Below, piece after piece: positions 22,747-31,154 of a stretch of 43,847 bases of DNA. The position numbers and the translations under genes were made by a program. Source of the stretch: Candidatus Rokubacteria bacterium 13_1_40CM_68_15 (lineage in GTDB: Bacteria > Methylomirabilota > Methylomirabilia > Rokubacteriales > CSP1-6); NCBI GenBank assembly GCA_001917585.1, contig MNEG01000130.1, positions 1-43,847 on the forward strand. The letters are read 5' to 3'. The notes beneath the pieces were generated by a model, which made no database searches, was not told the DNA's origin, and saw only the letters and a list, made by a program, of their open reading frames with translations. Position 1 is the first letter of the stretch. Every line of letters begins with the position of its first letter.

Positions 22747-23420
22747 CTCTCATCGACCCTGTCAAGTTCACCCTTCGGGCCCGAGCCATCGTTCGCGTGT
22801 CGGAGAAGTTGACGTCTTCGCCATACGGCGATTCTCGGCCGGCCGCGTAACCCTCGCTGTATCGATACTTTCGCCTTTCGGCGCGGCGCTTGCACCACGG
22901 CTGCGTGCTCGGAGCCATAATTCTTCTCATATAGAGGAGGATCTAGAAGCGGCGCGCCGTTGGCCGGCACCCTCCCGTACGGCGAACGGCGCGCGTTTCT
23001 ATCCCCTCTCCGAACTCTTCCACTGGTCGGTGACATCGTCCGCGCGATAGAGTCCTACGACTTTCCACTTCACACGCGGGCGCTCTGAGGTTAGGTACGC
23101 TTTACTCTGTTTTGTAGGGAATCCGAAGCATGGCGCAAAAACTGCAACCGTCGCAGATCGGCTCTTACACCTGCGCGCCGCCCACTGACACCGGGCCGTT
23201 GGCGTATCCACCGGCACCCGTGCCCGTCGGCGGGTTCACTGACGCCGTGGTCGGCGGGCGGCGCGCTTCTCTCTCCGGCGACCAGTTCACGAACGCGTTC
23301 GCCCCGTATCGATGACCGCTGTTCTGCCTTTGAGGAAATCTTTTCCAGCCGCGGTGCGGCCCCGCCAAGGAAATCAGCGAATTGAATTGGTGGCACTCAC
23401 ATTGCTGCGTTTTGCCGCGT
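22747..23420. other. 674-bp gene-poor stretch
   Basis: No confident gene. The best candidate is a minus-strand 68-residue ORF (22724-22930), with a Tyr-rich segment KYRYSEGYAAGRESPYGEDVNF, but it overlaps the upstream hairpin and has no ribosome-binding site. A plus-strand AGAGGAGG at 22933-22940 is an orphan ribosome-binding-like site with no start codon at the right distance. A 61-residue ORF at 23130-23315 is also possible. The stretch may be decayed. Confidence 0.45.
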
Positions 23421-23597
23421 ATGGTCGACAAGCGTCGCGGCCGTGACAGCTTCGAAGAGTCGTTGGAACGGACACTCGACAAGGGGGTCTGGCTTCCAGC
23501 CGCGGATCGGCTCGCGGCGATGACGACACGAAACGGCGAGGATCGGCTCGACATCGTCGTCCGCGCGTCCCATCAACCATCCGAGTCCGCGCGCTGA
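23421..23597 (+). CDS. Small protein, faintly GvpA-like
   Basis: A 58-residue ORF from ATG 23421: MVDKRRGRDSFEESLERTLDKGVWLPAADRL...RLDIVVRAS. The stretch LERTLDKGVW resembles the LDRVLDKGV core helix of gas-vesicle GvpA/J proteins, and RLDIVVRAS could be the later strand, but the intervening GvpA consensus is not kept. A GvpF/L-type gene lies 8.4 kb downstream, which makes the resemblance worth noting. It has no strong ribosome-binding site. Coding is plausible; the family assignment is speculative. Confidence 0.35.
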   Translation: MVDKRRGRDSFEESLERTLDKGVWLPAADRLAAMTTRNGEDRLDIVVRASHQPSESAR

Positions 23598-23651
23598 GCG
23601 CCGAGCAGGACCACAAGCTCTCGATCGACTCGTAACTCCGTCACACCCCCG

Positions 23652-23679
23652 CTGCACAGATCCTGTGCAGCCTGCACAG
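23652..23679. repeat. CTGCACAG inverted and direct repeats
   Basis: CTGCACAG-ATC-CTGTGCAG (23652-23670) is a perfect inverted repeat, followed by a third copy CTGCACAG (23672-23679). It lies between small ORFs, upstream of the gene at 23742. It could be an operator with three half-sites, or a small hairpin. Confidence 0.45.
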
Positions 23680-23741
23680 TTTCAGTCGAGCGGCACCGCT
23701 CTCATCTCCGGGCAAGCCCTTGATAACGCGTCGGTGCGCTG

Positions 23742-24083
23742 ATGGTACCGGCGTTGCCTTACAGGTGTTGCGTGACGGAAATCGACCAGTTCCGAAACGC
23801 CTTGGCCTGGGCGCTCGCGACCGGTCAGTACGTCGAGCGCCGCAAGGGCGGGCCGGCCAGTCGTCGATACGAGTGCCGGGTCGCGGGCTGCCGCGCTCGC
23901 GGCTCGTCCCCGAGCTCCCTCCAGCACTCGCCGAAGTGTGAATACGGGCGCAGCCTGCTGCTGCTGCGCGGGGACCTCTCCGGGGTGAGCGAGCAGTCTC
24001 AGGCTGCTCGCTGGGCCGATGACGCCCGAGGACGAGAGAGCCGTGCCCTCGCCCACGCGGTCAGCCCGAACCAGACACCGTAG
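23742..24083 (+). CDS. Small Cys-containing hypothetical protein
   Basis: A 113-residue ORF from ATG 23742, or 103 residues from GTG 23772. The core IDQFRNALAWALATGQYVERRKGG, RRYECRVAGCRARG and HSPKCEYGRSLLLL has three Cys and a His (C-x4-C ... H-x3-C), a possible zinc site. The C-terminal 28 residues overlap the convergent DUF6328 gene by 85 bases and are less convincing. I recognise no family. Confidence 0.5.
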   Translation: MVPALPYRCCVTEIDQFRNALAWALATGQYVERRKGGPASRRYECRVAGCRARGSSPSSLQHSPKCEYGRSLLLLRGDLSGVSEQSQAARWADDARGRESRALAHAVSPNQTP

Positions 24084-24991
24084 AACATCACCAGCGCGAC
24101 GAGCGCCGCCGCCACGCCGAGCCGCAGGTCGCCGGTGACCTTGCGCACCACCACCACCAGCTCGACGGCGAGCCCAAGAGCGAGTGTGGCCATCGCGCTC
24201 AAGACGAGCACGCTGGCGATGCGGTGGAAGCGTTCGGTGTCCTCACCGTCCTCGACCATGCGGTGCCACGCGGCCGGCGTCATCAACATCATCATGGCCA
24301 GGGCAATGAAGCCGAGCGATCCCAGGTGCAGCAGCCGCGATGACGCGGGAAGACGTTCGAAGGTCTCGCCGAGGATGCCAGCGAACTGGAATCCGAGCAG
24401 CGCCTGAGCGCCGGGCAGCACGACGCGGGCCTCCGTCAGCACGTGCTCGATTCGATCCGTGAGCGTGGTGCGCGCAACCTCCGTGCTGCGCAGGCTCGTC
24501 GCAATTCCTCCGCGGCGGCGCCAGCGGCGGCGCGCCCACAGTCCCACGCCGTACCACGCGCCCAGCGCCAGCCCGAGCGCGCCGAGGGCGAGGCCGATGG
24601 CGCCGGCCGGCCCGAGCACGAGCTCGCCGGCGAAGAAGAAGTCGATCGCGAGTGTCATCGCGAAGGGCAACAGGGCCAGTGCACAGGCGAGTGTCGTCAC
24701 GCCGTGGAGCCGCCGCGTGTCCGCGCCGCCCTCCACGATCTGGTGCACCGCGGGCGGCGTCAAGAGCAGCATCGTGGTGACGAGAAGCAGGCCGAGGGCG
24801 CCAAGCTTCATGAGCTGCAGAATGGTCGGCAGGCGATCGAACCCGGCCTCCAGGGGCGCCCGGTAGTGGAAGCCCAGGAGCACCGAGGTCCCCACCACGA
24901 GAATGCGCGCTTCGTCGAGCGCGTGCTTGACTTGAATCTTGAGGTCCGCCACGTCGACACACCGCCGGAGCAACGCGCGTGCCGCTGGCAC
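23999..24991 (-). CDS. Tandem DUF6328 membrane protein
   Basis: A 330-residue membrane protein built from two related halves. Each half starts with an amphipathic segment and a motif (KHALDEARILVVGTSVLLGFHYRAPLEAGFDRLP, and EHVLTEARVVLPGAQALLGFQFAGILGETFERLP), followed by two TM helices flanking LLLTPPAVHQIVEGGADTRRLH or LMTPAAWHRMVEDGEDTERFH, and two further helices. This is the DUF6328 pattern, normally a single copy of about 150 residues. The duplication gives about eight TM helices. The function of the family is unknown. Confidence 0.85.
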   Translation of the reverse strand: MPAARALLRRCVDVADLKIQVKHALDEARILVVGTSVLLGFHYRAPLEAGFDRLPTILQLMKLGALGLLLVTTMLLLTPPAVHQIVEGGADTRRLHGVTTLACALALLPFAMTLAIDFFFAGELVLGPAGAIGLALGALGLALGAWYGVGLWARRRWRRRGGIATSLRSTEVARTTLTDRIEHVLTEARVVLPGAQALLGFQFAGILGETFERLPASSRLLHLGSLGFIALAMMMLMTPAAWHRMVEDGEDTERFHRIASVLVLSAMATLALGLAVELVVVVRKVTGDLRLGVAAALVALVMFYGVWFGLTAWARARLSRPRASSAQRAA

Positions 24992-25062
24992 GAGTCGGGA
25001 CGCGGCCCTCCGGGAGTGGGTGGCACTGTCGTTGCTCCCGCCGGCGGGTGGAGGAATGGCTG

Positions 25063-25263
25063 ATGGAAGTGGTAGCGGTCGCCGAGCGTGAACACCGCTG
25101 GCGATGGGAAATCCGACACGCGGGCAAGATGGTCAAAGAATCGGACACGCTGTTCTCGACGGTGAGTGAGGCTCTCGAGGATGGTAGGCGCAACCTGCTC
25201 GGGTTGTGGACTGGAGAGGATCGGCCCCCGATCACCCGACGCTCGCAGCGGCGCGCAGGCTGA
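25063..25263 (+). CDS. Small hypothetical protein
   Basis: A 66-residue protein from ATG 25063, preceded by GGAGGAATGGCTG. It reads MEVVAVAEREHRWRWEIRHAGKMVKESDTLFSTVSEALEDGRRNL, a pattern of two strands and a helix (W-R-W-x-I...S...F.T...A...G...L) known from small bacterial proteins of unknown function. It is followed by a large bidirectional hairpin. Confidence 0.6.
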   Translation: MEVVAVAEREHRWRWEIRHAGKMVKESDTLFSTVSEALEDGRRNLLGLWTGEDRPPITRRSQRRAG

Positions 25264-25326
25264 GTCGAGACGCCCAGCGAGACGTTTCTCTTCCGACGTT
25301 CCGCAGAGGAAGGATGTGGAAGCGGC

Positions 25327-25358
25327 TCGGCCCGGCCGCCAACGAGCGGCCGGGCCGA
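25327..25358. terminator. Bidirectional hairpin between convergent genes
   Basis: TCGGCCCGGCCGC-CAACGA-GCGGCCGGGCCGA is a perfect 13-bp stem with a 6-base loop, located between convergent stops at 25263 and 25373. No T-tract, but the position and stability support a terminator role. Confidence 0.7.
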
Positions 25359-25372
25359 ACGCGCGCGCGTGA

Positions 25373-25795
25373 TTACTGGGAGTCGTCGAGAGAGATGCCG
25401 ACGACTCGGTACTGGCCGTTCTCTTCTTTCACGGTGACGGTAGCCGTGCCTCGCGTTTCCTTGTCGCCCACGCGCAGCCCGAGCTCCTGCACGGTCACGC
25501 TCTTGACTTCGTCTCCGGCGCGGACGGTCGACAGGCCGCGGAACGGGAACACGATCATGACGTCCGACTTTCGCGAGGCCGGTGCGACGGCGAAGACCTT
25601 GTCACCCAGGCTCACCGACACGGAGTCCGCGCCGACGGCCTGCATCTGGTCCCAGCTCTCATGCCCCCAACCCACCAGGAACGCGCGCACCGCCTCGATG
25701 TACGGCGGAGCCGTCGTTTCCTGCTCGGCACGGGCGGCCACGGGCGCCAGGAGAACGAGGACAAAAGCCAGAACTGGTCCCCAGCGGAAATTCAT
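25373..25795 (-). CDS. Exported hypothetical protein
   Basis: A 140-residue protein from ATG 25795, with AGGAGGTG six to seven bases upstream; the longer ORF-track version is unlikely. Signal peptide WGPVLAFVLVLLAPVAARA. The mature part is a single beta-rich domain: YIEAVRAFLVGWGHESWDQM (helix), SVSLGDKVFAVAPASRKSDVMIVFPFRG, VKSVTVQELGLRVGDKETRGTATVTVKEENGQYRVVGISL. It resembles small NTF2-like or cystatin-like periplasmic domains, where a helix is followed by a curved sheet, but no family is certain. Confidence 0.7.
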   Translation of the reverse strand: MNFRWGPVLAFVLVLLAPVAARAEQETTAPPYIEAVRAFLVGWGHESWDQMQAVGADSVSVSLGDKVFAVAPASRKSDVMIVFPFRGLSTVRAGDEVKSVTVQELGLRVGDKETRGTATVTVKEENGQYRVVGISLDDSQ

Positions 25796-25989
25796 GGCAG
25801 CACCTCCTGACGTCGCGTGACGCAAGCTGAGTACCAAACCACGTACGCCGCGAAATGGCGGACTTCCCGACGCTGGCGGCCGCGGACGTGCGGCCAAGTT
25901 GACAGGACGCGGTGACAGCAGCGCCATCTCGACACCCCCTGCGTTAGAATTCTGCGACGAGCCGTGACGCTGCCGTGCCCGCGGAGCCG

Positions 25990-26496
25990 ATGATCCCTTT
26001 GAGCCTGGCCGGCGTTTCGAGACGTGACGCCCGGCCGACCACCGTGCTGCGGCTCATCGCCGCCTTCAAGATCGTGAAGGGCCTCGTGCTGTTGGCTGCG
26101 GGCTCCGGCACCCTCCGACTGCTCCGCCGAGACGGCGCCGCCGACCTGTCGGCGTGGGCGGATCTGCTTCACATCGATCCCGACGATCGTCACCTCGGTC
26201 GCTTGCTGGAGAAGGTCAGCGCGCTCGACGAGCGAACCCTGACGCGGATCAGTGTCGGGATGCTCGTGTACGCCATCGTGCTCTTGATCGAGGGCACCGG
26301 ACTCATGCTCGAGAAGCGGTGGGCCGAATACGTCGCGGTGATCGTCACCGCGTCGTTCATCCCGCTGGAGATCTACGAGATCGTCCGGCACGTCACGGTC
26401 ACGCGTATGCTCGTCCTCGTAATCAACGTGGCCATCGTGGTGTACCTGGCGCGCCGACTGACGCAGGGCGACGAGCGTCCGGGCACCAAAAGGTAG
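25990..26496 (+). CDS. DUF2127 membrane protein
   Basis: A 168-residue protein from ATG 25990 (GTG 25975 is possible). DUF2127 features: LRLIAAFKIVKGLVLLAAGSG at the start, LLHIDPDDRHLGRLLEKVSALDERTL, then TM helices ISVGMLVYAIVLLIEGTGLMLEKRWAEYVAVIVTASFIPLEIYEIVRH (a hallmark WAEY...PLE..E) and VLVINVAIVVYLARRL. About four TM helices. The family has no known function. A promoter-like AT-rich patch lies upstream. The lipoprotein gene follows 47 bases downstream. Confidence 0.88.
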   Translation: MIPLSLAGVSRRDARPTTVLRLIAAFKIVKGLVLLAAGSGTLRLLRRDGAADLSAWADLLHIDPDDRHLGRLLEKVSALDERTLTRISVGMLVYAIVLLIEGTGLMLEKRWAEYVAVIVTASFIPLEIYEIVRHVTVTRMLVLVINVAIVVYLARRLTQGDERPGTKR

Positions 26497-26543
26497 CGAG
26501 CGCGGAATTATCCTGGCAGACTCTGGCGTGGGAGGCTACCGGA

Positions 26544-26798
26544 ATGCCCAGGATCATCTCGCTGCTCGCCACGCTCGCGATCATGGCCAGTTGCGCCACC
26601 ACGGCCCCACCGCGCTACGCGAAGCCGAACGCCTCGCTCGATGACGTCCGACGAGATATGGTCGACTGCGCCAAAACCGCGCTCGGGCGAGAGGACGATC
26701 CCCTCATCATCAGCGCGTATCCGCGGGTGGATCGGGATGCCGTGGATCAGTGCATGCGCGCCAAGGGCTACGCGATGCGAGACGTACAGGGCAACTGA
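26544..26798 (+). CDS. Small lipoprotein
   Basis: An 84-residue protein from ATG 26544 with GGAGG upstream. MPRIISLLATLAIMASC is a lipoprotein signal with lipobox MASC, so Cys17 should be acylated. The mature part has YAKPNASLDDVRRDMVDCAKTALG and DRDAVDQCMRAKGYAM; two Cys could form a disulfide in a helical hairpin, a pattern seen in small outer-membrane lipoproteins. Function unknown. It precedes the DUF1614 gene by 21 bases. Confidence 0.75.
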   Translation: MPRIISLLATLAIMASCATTAPPRYAKPNASLDDVRRDMVDCAKTALGREDDPLIISAYPRVDRDAVDQCMRAKGYAMRDVQGN

Positions 26799-26819
26799 GG
26801 CGCCCACCTCGACCGGCCG

Positions 26820-27488
26820 ATGATCCTCCCGATCGCGCTGCCCTTCCTGGTACTGCTGTTCCTGGTCCTGCTCGCGGTGCTGATCGTGATGGTCGAGCTG
26901 CGTATTCTCGCCTACGCCTATCGGAAGATCGGCGTGCGTCCCCGGTACGTGTTCGCCGTCCTGGTCCTGTCGCTCGTCGGTAGTTACGTCAACATCCCGC
27001 TGTACTCGGTTCGGGTGCCGCGGCTGGTGGCCCCCGAAGCGGTGACGATCTACGGCCGCACGTACGTCGTTCCGCCCGCGATCGAAGCCGGCGCCACCGT
27101 CGTCGCGATCAACGTCGGCGGGGCGCTGCTGCCCATCCTGCTCTCCCTCTACCTGTTCTTTCGGCTCCGGATGTACGTCAGGATGCTGGTGGGGGTGGCG
27201 GTGGTGGCGCTGATCGTGCACAAGCTCGCCTATATCGTTCCCGGCGTCGGCATCGCGGTACCGATGCTCATTCCGCCGCTGGCGGCGGTCGCCGTGGGTC
27301 TGCTACTCGCCTTTCGGAGAGCTCCTCCTGTCGCCTACGTCGCGGGCTCGATGGGAACGCTGATCGGAGCCGACGTGATGAATCTCGGGCGCATCGCGGA
27401 GCTCGGCGCTCCGATGGTCTCGATCGGCGGTGCAGGGACCTTCGACGGCGTCTTCCTGACGGGAATCATCGCCGGCCTTCTCGCCTGA
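26820..27488 (+). CDS. DUF1614 membrane protein
   Basis: A 222-residue protein of about seven TM helices. The C-terminal GTLIGADVMNLGRI and VSIGGAGTFDGVFLTGIIAGLLA are characteristic of DUF1614 proteins, as is GSYVNIPL in the second helix pair. The conserved D (GADVMN and GTFDG) and GG residues lie in membrane-facing positions and could form a transport site. No partner is known. It is downstream of a lipoprotein on the same strand and probably co-transcribed. Confidence 0.88.
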   Translation: MILPIALPFLVLLFLVLLAVLIVMVELRILAYAYRKIGVRPRYVFAVLVLSLVGSYVNIPLYSVRVPRLVAPEAVTIYGRTYVVPPAIEAGATVVAINVGGALLPILLSLYLFFRLRMYVRMLVGVAVVALIVHKLAYIVPGVGIAVPMLIPPLAAVAVGLLLAFRRAPPVAYVAGSMGTLIGADVMNLGRIAELGAPMVSIGGAGTFDGVFLTGIIAGLLA

Positions 27489-27541
27489 CCGTGTCGCCGG
27501 CGGCGGCGTCGGCGCTCAGCGTTTTCGGCGGCGGGCTCCGC

Positions 27542-28393
27542 TCATCGACGCACACCGTATGCAACGAAGAGCCAGGCGCGCTTCAGTCGCTGAAGGACCC
27601 GGCCGAAGAGACCATCCTGGACGTAATACGTCAGCATCAATGTATTGCGTTCGCCGTCGGCGTCCGACGTGCGGGCCACGCTGTGCCAGCTCTCGTGATA
27701 CACGACCGGGAACGCGTAGCCGGTGGCCGGTCGGAACATCAGCGTCTTGGTCCGCAGGGCGGCGTCTCCGTTCCGTCCCTCGTGGAGGACCGTCCCGAGG
27801 TGCGACTGCGAATCGTCGCGCGGGAGATAGAACTGCACGGTGATCGCCTTGCTGAGCGAGTCGCCGTGGATGCCGATCCGGTAGCCACCCAGGTCGCGGA
27901 GCAGCATGGGGACGGGATAGAACGTGAGCCGGTCGACGCTGCGCCCGAACCGTCGCTCGAGTGCGCCGCGGAATTTCCGCTTGAAGGCGTCCTGCAGCTC
28001 GCGCGAGCGCAGGGCGCGCGAGAGCGGCAGCCAGAACGCGCGCTGGTCGGCCGGGAGCACCATGATGTGCTCCGGGTACAGATAGAATTTACGCCGCGCA
28101 CTGTGGCCGTCCGCCTGCATCGCCTGGCCATGACGGAACTCGCGATAACGACGCGTCGCCGGTAGTCGATCGAGGAGCTGGCGGTACACCGGCGCCGGGA
28201 AGACGCGCTCCATGTACAGATGGTCGAAGGGCGCGGTCGCGAGCGGCGTCGCTTCGATCGCGGCGACGAGATCGTCGGGGACGGGCGGCCGCGAGAGGGC
28301 CGGGGCGTCGGTCGCCTGCGGCCCCACGTGTGCGTTCACCATCGCGAAATCAGAGCGGCTCTGCGGGCGCTCACGGTCCCGAAAAGCTAGCAT
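27542..28393 (-). CDS. 2-oxoglutarate/Fe(II)-dependent oxygenase-like protein
   Basis: A 283-residue protein from ATG 28393, which overlaps the upstream methyltransferase stop; GGAGAAAG lies before it. The double-stranded beta-helix iron site is visible: H176-x-D178 (YRIGIHGDSLSKAITVQFYLP), H237 (YHESWHSVAR) and R249 (GERNTLMLTYY) as the likely 2-oxoglutarate anchor. Together these support a prolyl-hydroxylase- or PhyH-like oxygenase. Paired with the methyltransferase, it probably modifies a sugar or small metabolite. The substrate is unknown, and a non-enzymatic cupin cannot be excluded. Confidence 0.78.
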   Translation of the reverse strand: MLAFRDRERPQSRSDFAMVNAHVGPQATDAPALSRPPVPDDLVAAIEATPLATAPFDHLYMERVFPAPVYRQLLDRLPATRRYREFRHGQAMQADGHSARRKFYLYPEHIMVLPADQRAFWLPLSRALRSRELQDAFKRKFRGALERRFGRSVDRLTFYPVPMLLRDLGGYRIGIHGDSLSKAITVQFYLPRDDSQSHLGTVLHEGRNGDAALRTKTLMFRPATGYAFPVVYHESWHSVARTSDADGERNTLMLTYYVQDGLFGRVLQRLKRAWLFVAYGVRR

Positions 28394-29205
28394 GGCGAGC
28401 CGGCTTTCTCCAGGACGAAATACACCGCCTGCGGCCCGAATTTCTGGATCAGGCGGGTCCGGTGATACCGATCGTTCCAGCTGAAGGCGACGCTCACGAT
28501 CGAATCCAGCGCGGTGAGAACCCGGTGGTTGAACGGAGCGATGCCGACCGCGTTGGCCAGCTTGGTCACCACCGGGAAGACGCAAAATCCGCGGCGCCGT
28601 ACCCGGAATCCCGTCTTGGCGATGATCTCGTGAAAGATCTTCAGCGGAATGCCCCGCTCGCGTTTGGTCAGCCCGGCGCGGGGGCGACGCCAGTCGCCCA
28701 TCGAGGTGATCGGCTCCCGCACCATGAAAATGCCGCCCGTACGCAGGCACCGGTGACACTCGGCCATCACGTGGGAAATGTTGGCAATGTGATGGAGCAC
28801 GCCGAAACAGGTGATCAGATCGAAGCTCCCGCTGTCGAACGGCATGTCACCGTTGGTCCGCGGCTTCACGTAGCGGCACGGGACGCCGGCCACGTGGTCG
28901 GTCGAGAAAGAATCCGATGGATCGAGGATCGTGATCCTCCGCAGCCGGTGCACGATGGGAAGGAACTCATCGCCGTACGCGCTGCCCAGGCCCAGCGCGT
29001 GCTCGATGGGCCCGGGGGGAAGGAACCGGTAGCCGTGGTGCTCGTTCAGTGCAGTGTAGGCGTAGCGGTATGTCGATCGGTCCTTGGCCCCGAGATCGGC
29101 ATAGGCGTCCGCTTCATCTTTGAACCAGGCCTCGATCTCCTGCATCGAAAAATCGTCGCCGTACAATTTTGTTCCCGCAAAATAGTCCGCGAAATCGCTG
29201 CTCAT
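28387..29205 (-). CDS. Class I SAM-dependent methyltransferase
   Basis: A 272-residue protein from ATG 29205, with GGGAG upstream; the ORF-track start at 29343 is too far. The SAM fold is seen as LGLGSAYGDEFLPI (motif I, slightly unusual), ITILDPSDSF (motif II), FDLITCFGVLHHIAN and RCLRTGGIFMVREP. The N-terminal segment (FADYFAGTKLYGDDFSMQEIEAWFKDEADAYADL) is typical of methyltransferases in polysaccharide and secondary-metabolism clusters. It overlaps the 2OG-oxygenase gene by seven bases. Confidence 0.88.
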   Translation of the reverse strand: MSSDFADYFAGTKLYGDDFSMQEIEAWFKDEADAYADLGAKDRSTYRYAYTALNEHHGYRFLPPGPIEHALGLGSAYGDEFLPIVHRLRRITILDPSDSFSTDHVAGVPCRYVKPRTNGDMPFDSGSFDLITCFGVLHHIANISHVMAECHRCLRTGGIFMVREPITSMGDWRRPRAGLTKRERGIPLKIFHEIIAKTGFRVRRRGFCVFPVVTKLANAVGIAPFNHRVLTALDSIVSVAFSWNDRYHRTRLIQKFGPQAVYFVLEKAGSPC

Positions 29206-29293
29206 CGCTCGTCTCCCAAAATTCGCGCTTCGCGACGCTGAATTCGATGGTACGGCCAAATCGGAATCAGGCAGAAGAGGTTTCGTGATTAGG

Positions 29294-29299
29294 TATACT
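29294..29299 (+). promoter_or_regulatory. Possible -10 element for the TPR gene
   Basis: TATACT lies 11 bases before the ATG at 29310 in a short AT-richer divergent region. No -35 match is found at the usual spacing. Confidence 0.3.
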
Positions 29300-29309
29300 C
29301 CCGCATCGG

Positions 29310-31154
29310 ATGAGTGACTTCGCCGCCTGGTACGCTCGGGCACGCGCGGCGTTGCGAGGGGGCCGTTTCGCCGACGCGGAAGCCGCGTTGCGGGAGGCGG
29401 TCAACCTCCACCCCGACGACGTGAGGGCGCGCCTCGACCTGTCGCTGACGCTGCGGCGACTGCGCCGGGCCGACGACGCCGAAGCGATCGTGCGCGATGC
29501 GCTGGTCCGCCATCCCGAGCTCGCCTCGCTGCAGTTCGAGCTCGGCGTCGTGCTCTTCGAGCAGGGACGCTATGCCGATGCGGCGTCGGCCTTCCGCGAA
29601 ACCGTCCGCCTTCGTGCCGATTTCGCCCGGGCCCATGTGAATCTCGGTCTCGCCCTCGAGCGCCAGGGCGACTGGGTGGCCGCCGAGTCCGCCCTGCGTG
29701 AGGCATTACGGCTTCGACCCGACGACGCGACGGCTCGCGCGAATCTCACCACCGTGCTGCAGCGGCAGCGTCGCAGCACAGCCGTGGAGGCGATCCATCG
29801 CGAGGCGCTCAGCCGAGTGCCGGACTCCGCTCACACGCACGCCGATCTGGCCGCGTCACTCTTCGAGCAGGGCCGTTGCGCGGAGGCGGTGGCGGCGTGG
29901 CGTGAGGCCGTGCAGCGAGAGCCCGACTTCGCGCGCGCCCACGTCGGCCTTGGCGTCGCGCTCGAGCGTCTCGGCCGTTTGCGGGAGGCCGTGGCCGCGT
30001 ACCGCGACGCGCTCCGGCTCCGTCCCGCCGACGCGGCGCTCCATCGCAAGCTCGGCCTCGCGCTGAAGCGTCGCCACCGCCACGGCGAGGCCGAGGCCGC
30101 GCTGCGCGAGGCGGTGCGGCTGAACCCCGCAGATGCCGAGGCGCACTACCATCTCGGCACCGTGCTCGATCGCCGTGGCCACCACGGCGCCGCCGTCGCC
30201 GCCTTGCGTGAGGCGCTGCATCTGAGTCCGCACACCAGCGCGCCCTATCGCGCCCTCGCCGCCACCTATCGTCGTCAGGGCCGCTTCTCGGATGAGGCGG
30301 CGACGTATGCCGAGGCGTTGCGCCTCCACCCGACGGATGCGGACTTTCACGCCGCCTACGGCCACGCGCTGGGAACGCTCGGTGATTACGCTGGCGCGAC
30401 CGCGGCGTTGCGGCAGGCGATCGCACTGCGGGCCGGTGACGGCGAGCTTCGTTACGAGCTCGGGGTCGCGCTCGGCCGCCAGGGGCGCCACGCCGAGGCG
30501 GAAGCGGCCCTGCGTGAGGCCATTGCGCGGCAGCCCGATGACATCCGCATGCGTGCGAATCTCGCCTTGAGCCTCGGCCGCCAGGGTCGCCATGCCGAGG
30601 CGGAAGCGGCCTACCGGCTCGCGCTGGCGCGCCGTCCCGATCATGCGTCGCTCCATCGCGGCCTCGGCGTTGCCCTGTACTGGCAGCGCCGGCACGACGA
30701 GGCGGAGGCCGCGTTCACGGAGGCGATCCGGCTGAAGCCGACCTACGTCCGCGCCCGTTGCGACCTGGGCGAGCTCCTGGCCGAGCAGGGTCGTCACGTC
30801 GAGGCCGAGCAGGCGTATCGCGCTGCGCTCGCGCTGAAGCCGGTCTCCGCCCGTGCCCACGCGGCCCTCGGCGCCGTGCTCCTCGCCCAGGACCGCCCCG
30901 CCGAAGCCGAAGAGATGCTGCAGCACGCCGTCCGCCTGGACCCCGAGCTCGCGCGCGCGCACTTCGATCTCTGGACGGCGCTGGAGGCGCTGGGACGCTG
31001 GCCGGAGCTGGAGCGTGCCGCGCGCACCGTGATCCAGCTCAAGGGCGATCACGCGGCCGCGCATGCCCGGCTCGCGCGCGCGTTGACGGCTCAGGGGCGT
31101 CATGCCGACGCCGAGGTCGCGCTAGAGCGGTCGAGGGTGCTTAGCGGACGTTGA
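29310..31154 (+). CDS. Large TPR-repeat protein
   Basis: A 614-residue protein made almost only of 34-residue tetratricopeptide repeats, about 17-18 copies, each with the A...L...G......A...Y..A...P pattern (for example GRHAEAEAALREAIARQPDD and GRPAEAEEMLQHAVRLDPE). It has no signal peptide or TM segment, and no glycosyltransferase or other catalytic domain follows. It probably acts as a cytoplasmic scaffold. The neighbouring minus-strand methyltransferase and oxygenase transcribe away. Its last 14 bases overlap the convergent lipid/START-like gene. No ribosome-binding site is obvious, so translation may be leaderless. Confidence 0.9.
   Translation: MSDFAAWYARARAALRGGRFADAEAALREAVNLHPDDVRARLDLSLTLRRLRRADDAEAIVRDALVRHPELASLQFELGVVLFEQGRYADAASAFRETVRLRADFARAHVNLGLALERQGDWVAAESALREALRLRPDDATARANLTTVLQRQRRSTAVEAIHREALSRVPDSAHTHADLAASLFEQGRCAEAVAAWREAVQREPDFARAHVGLGVALERLGRLREAVAAYRDALRLRPADAALHRKLGLALKRRHRHGEAEAALREAVRLNPADAEAHYHLGTVLDRRGHHGAAVAALREALHLSPHTSAPYRALAATYRRQGRFSDEAATYAEALRLHPTDADFHAAYGHALGTLGDYAGATAALRQAIALRAGDGELRYELGVALGRQGRHAEAEAALREAIARQPDDIRMRANLALSLGRQGRHAEAEAAYRLALARRPDHASLHRGLGVALYWQRRHDEAEAAFTEAIRLKPTYVRARCDLGELLAEQGRHVEAEQAYRAALALKPVSARAHAALGAVLLAQDRPAEAEEMLQHAVRLDPELARAHFDLWTALEALGRWPELERAARTVIQLKGDHAAAHARLARALTAQGRHADAEVALERSRVLSGR

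Noticed and set aside
22931-23060. Ribosome-binding-like AGAGGAGG and following TTG frame
   Set aside because: The possible start codon is over 20 bases from the Shine-Dalgarno-like sequence and the encoded peptide has no recognisable features.
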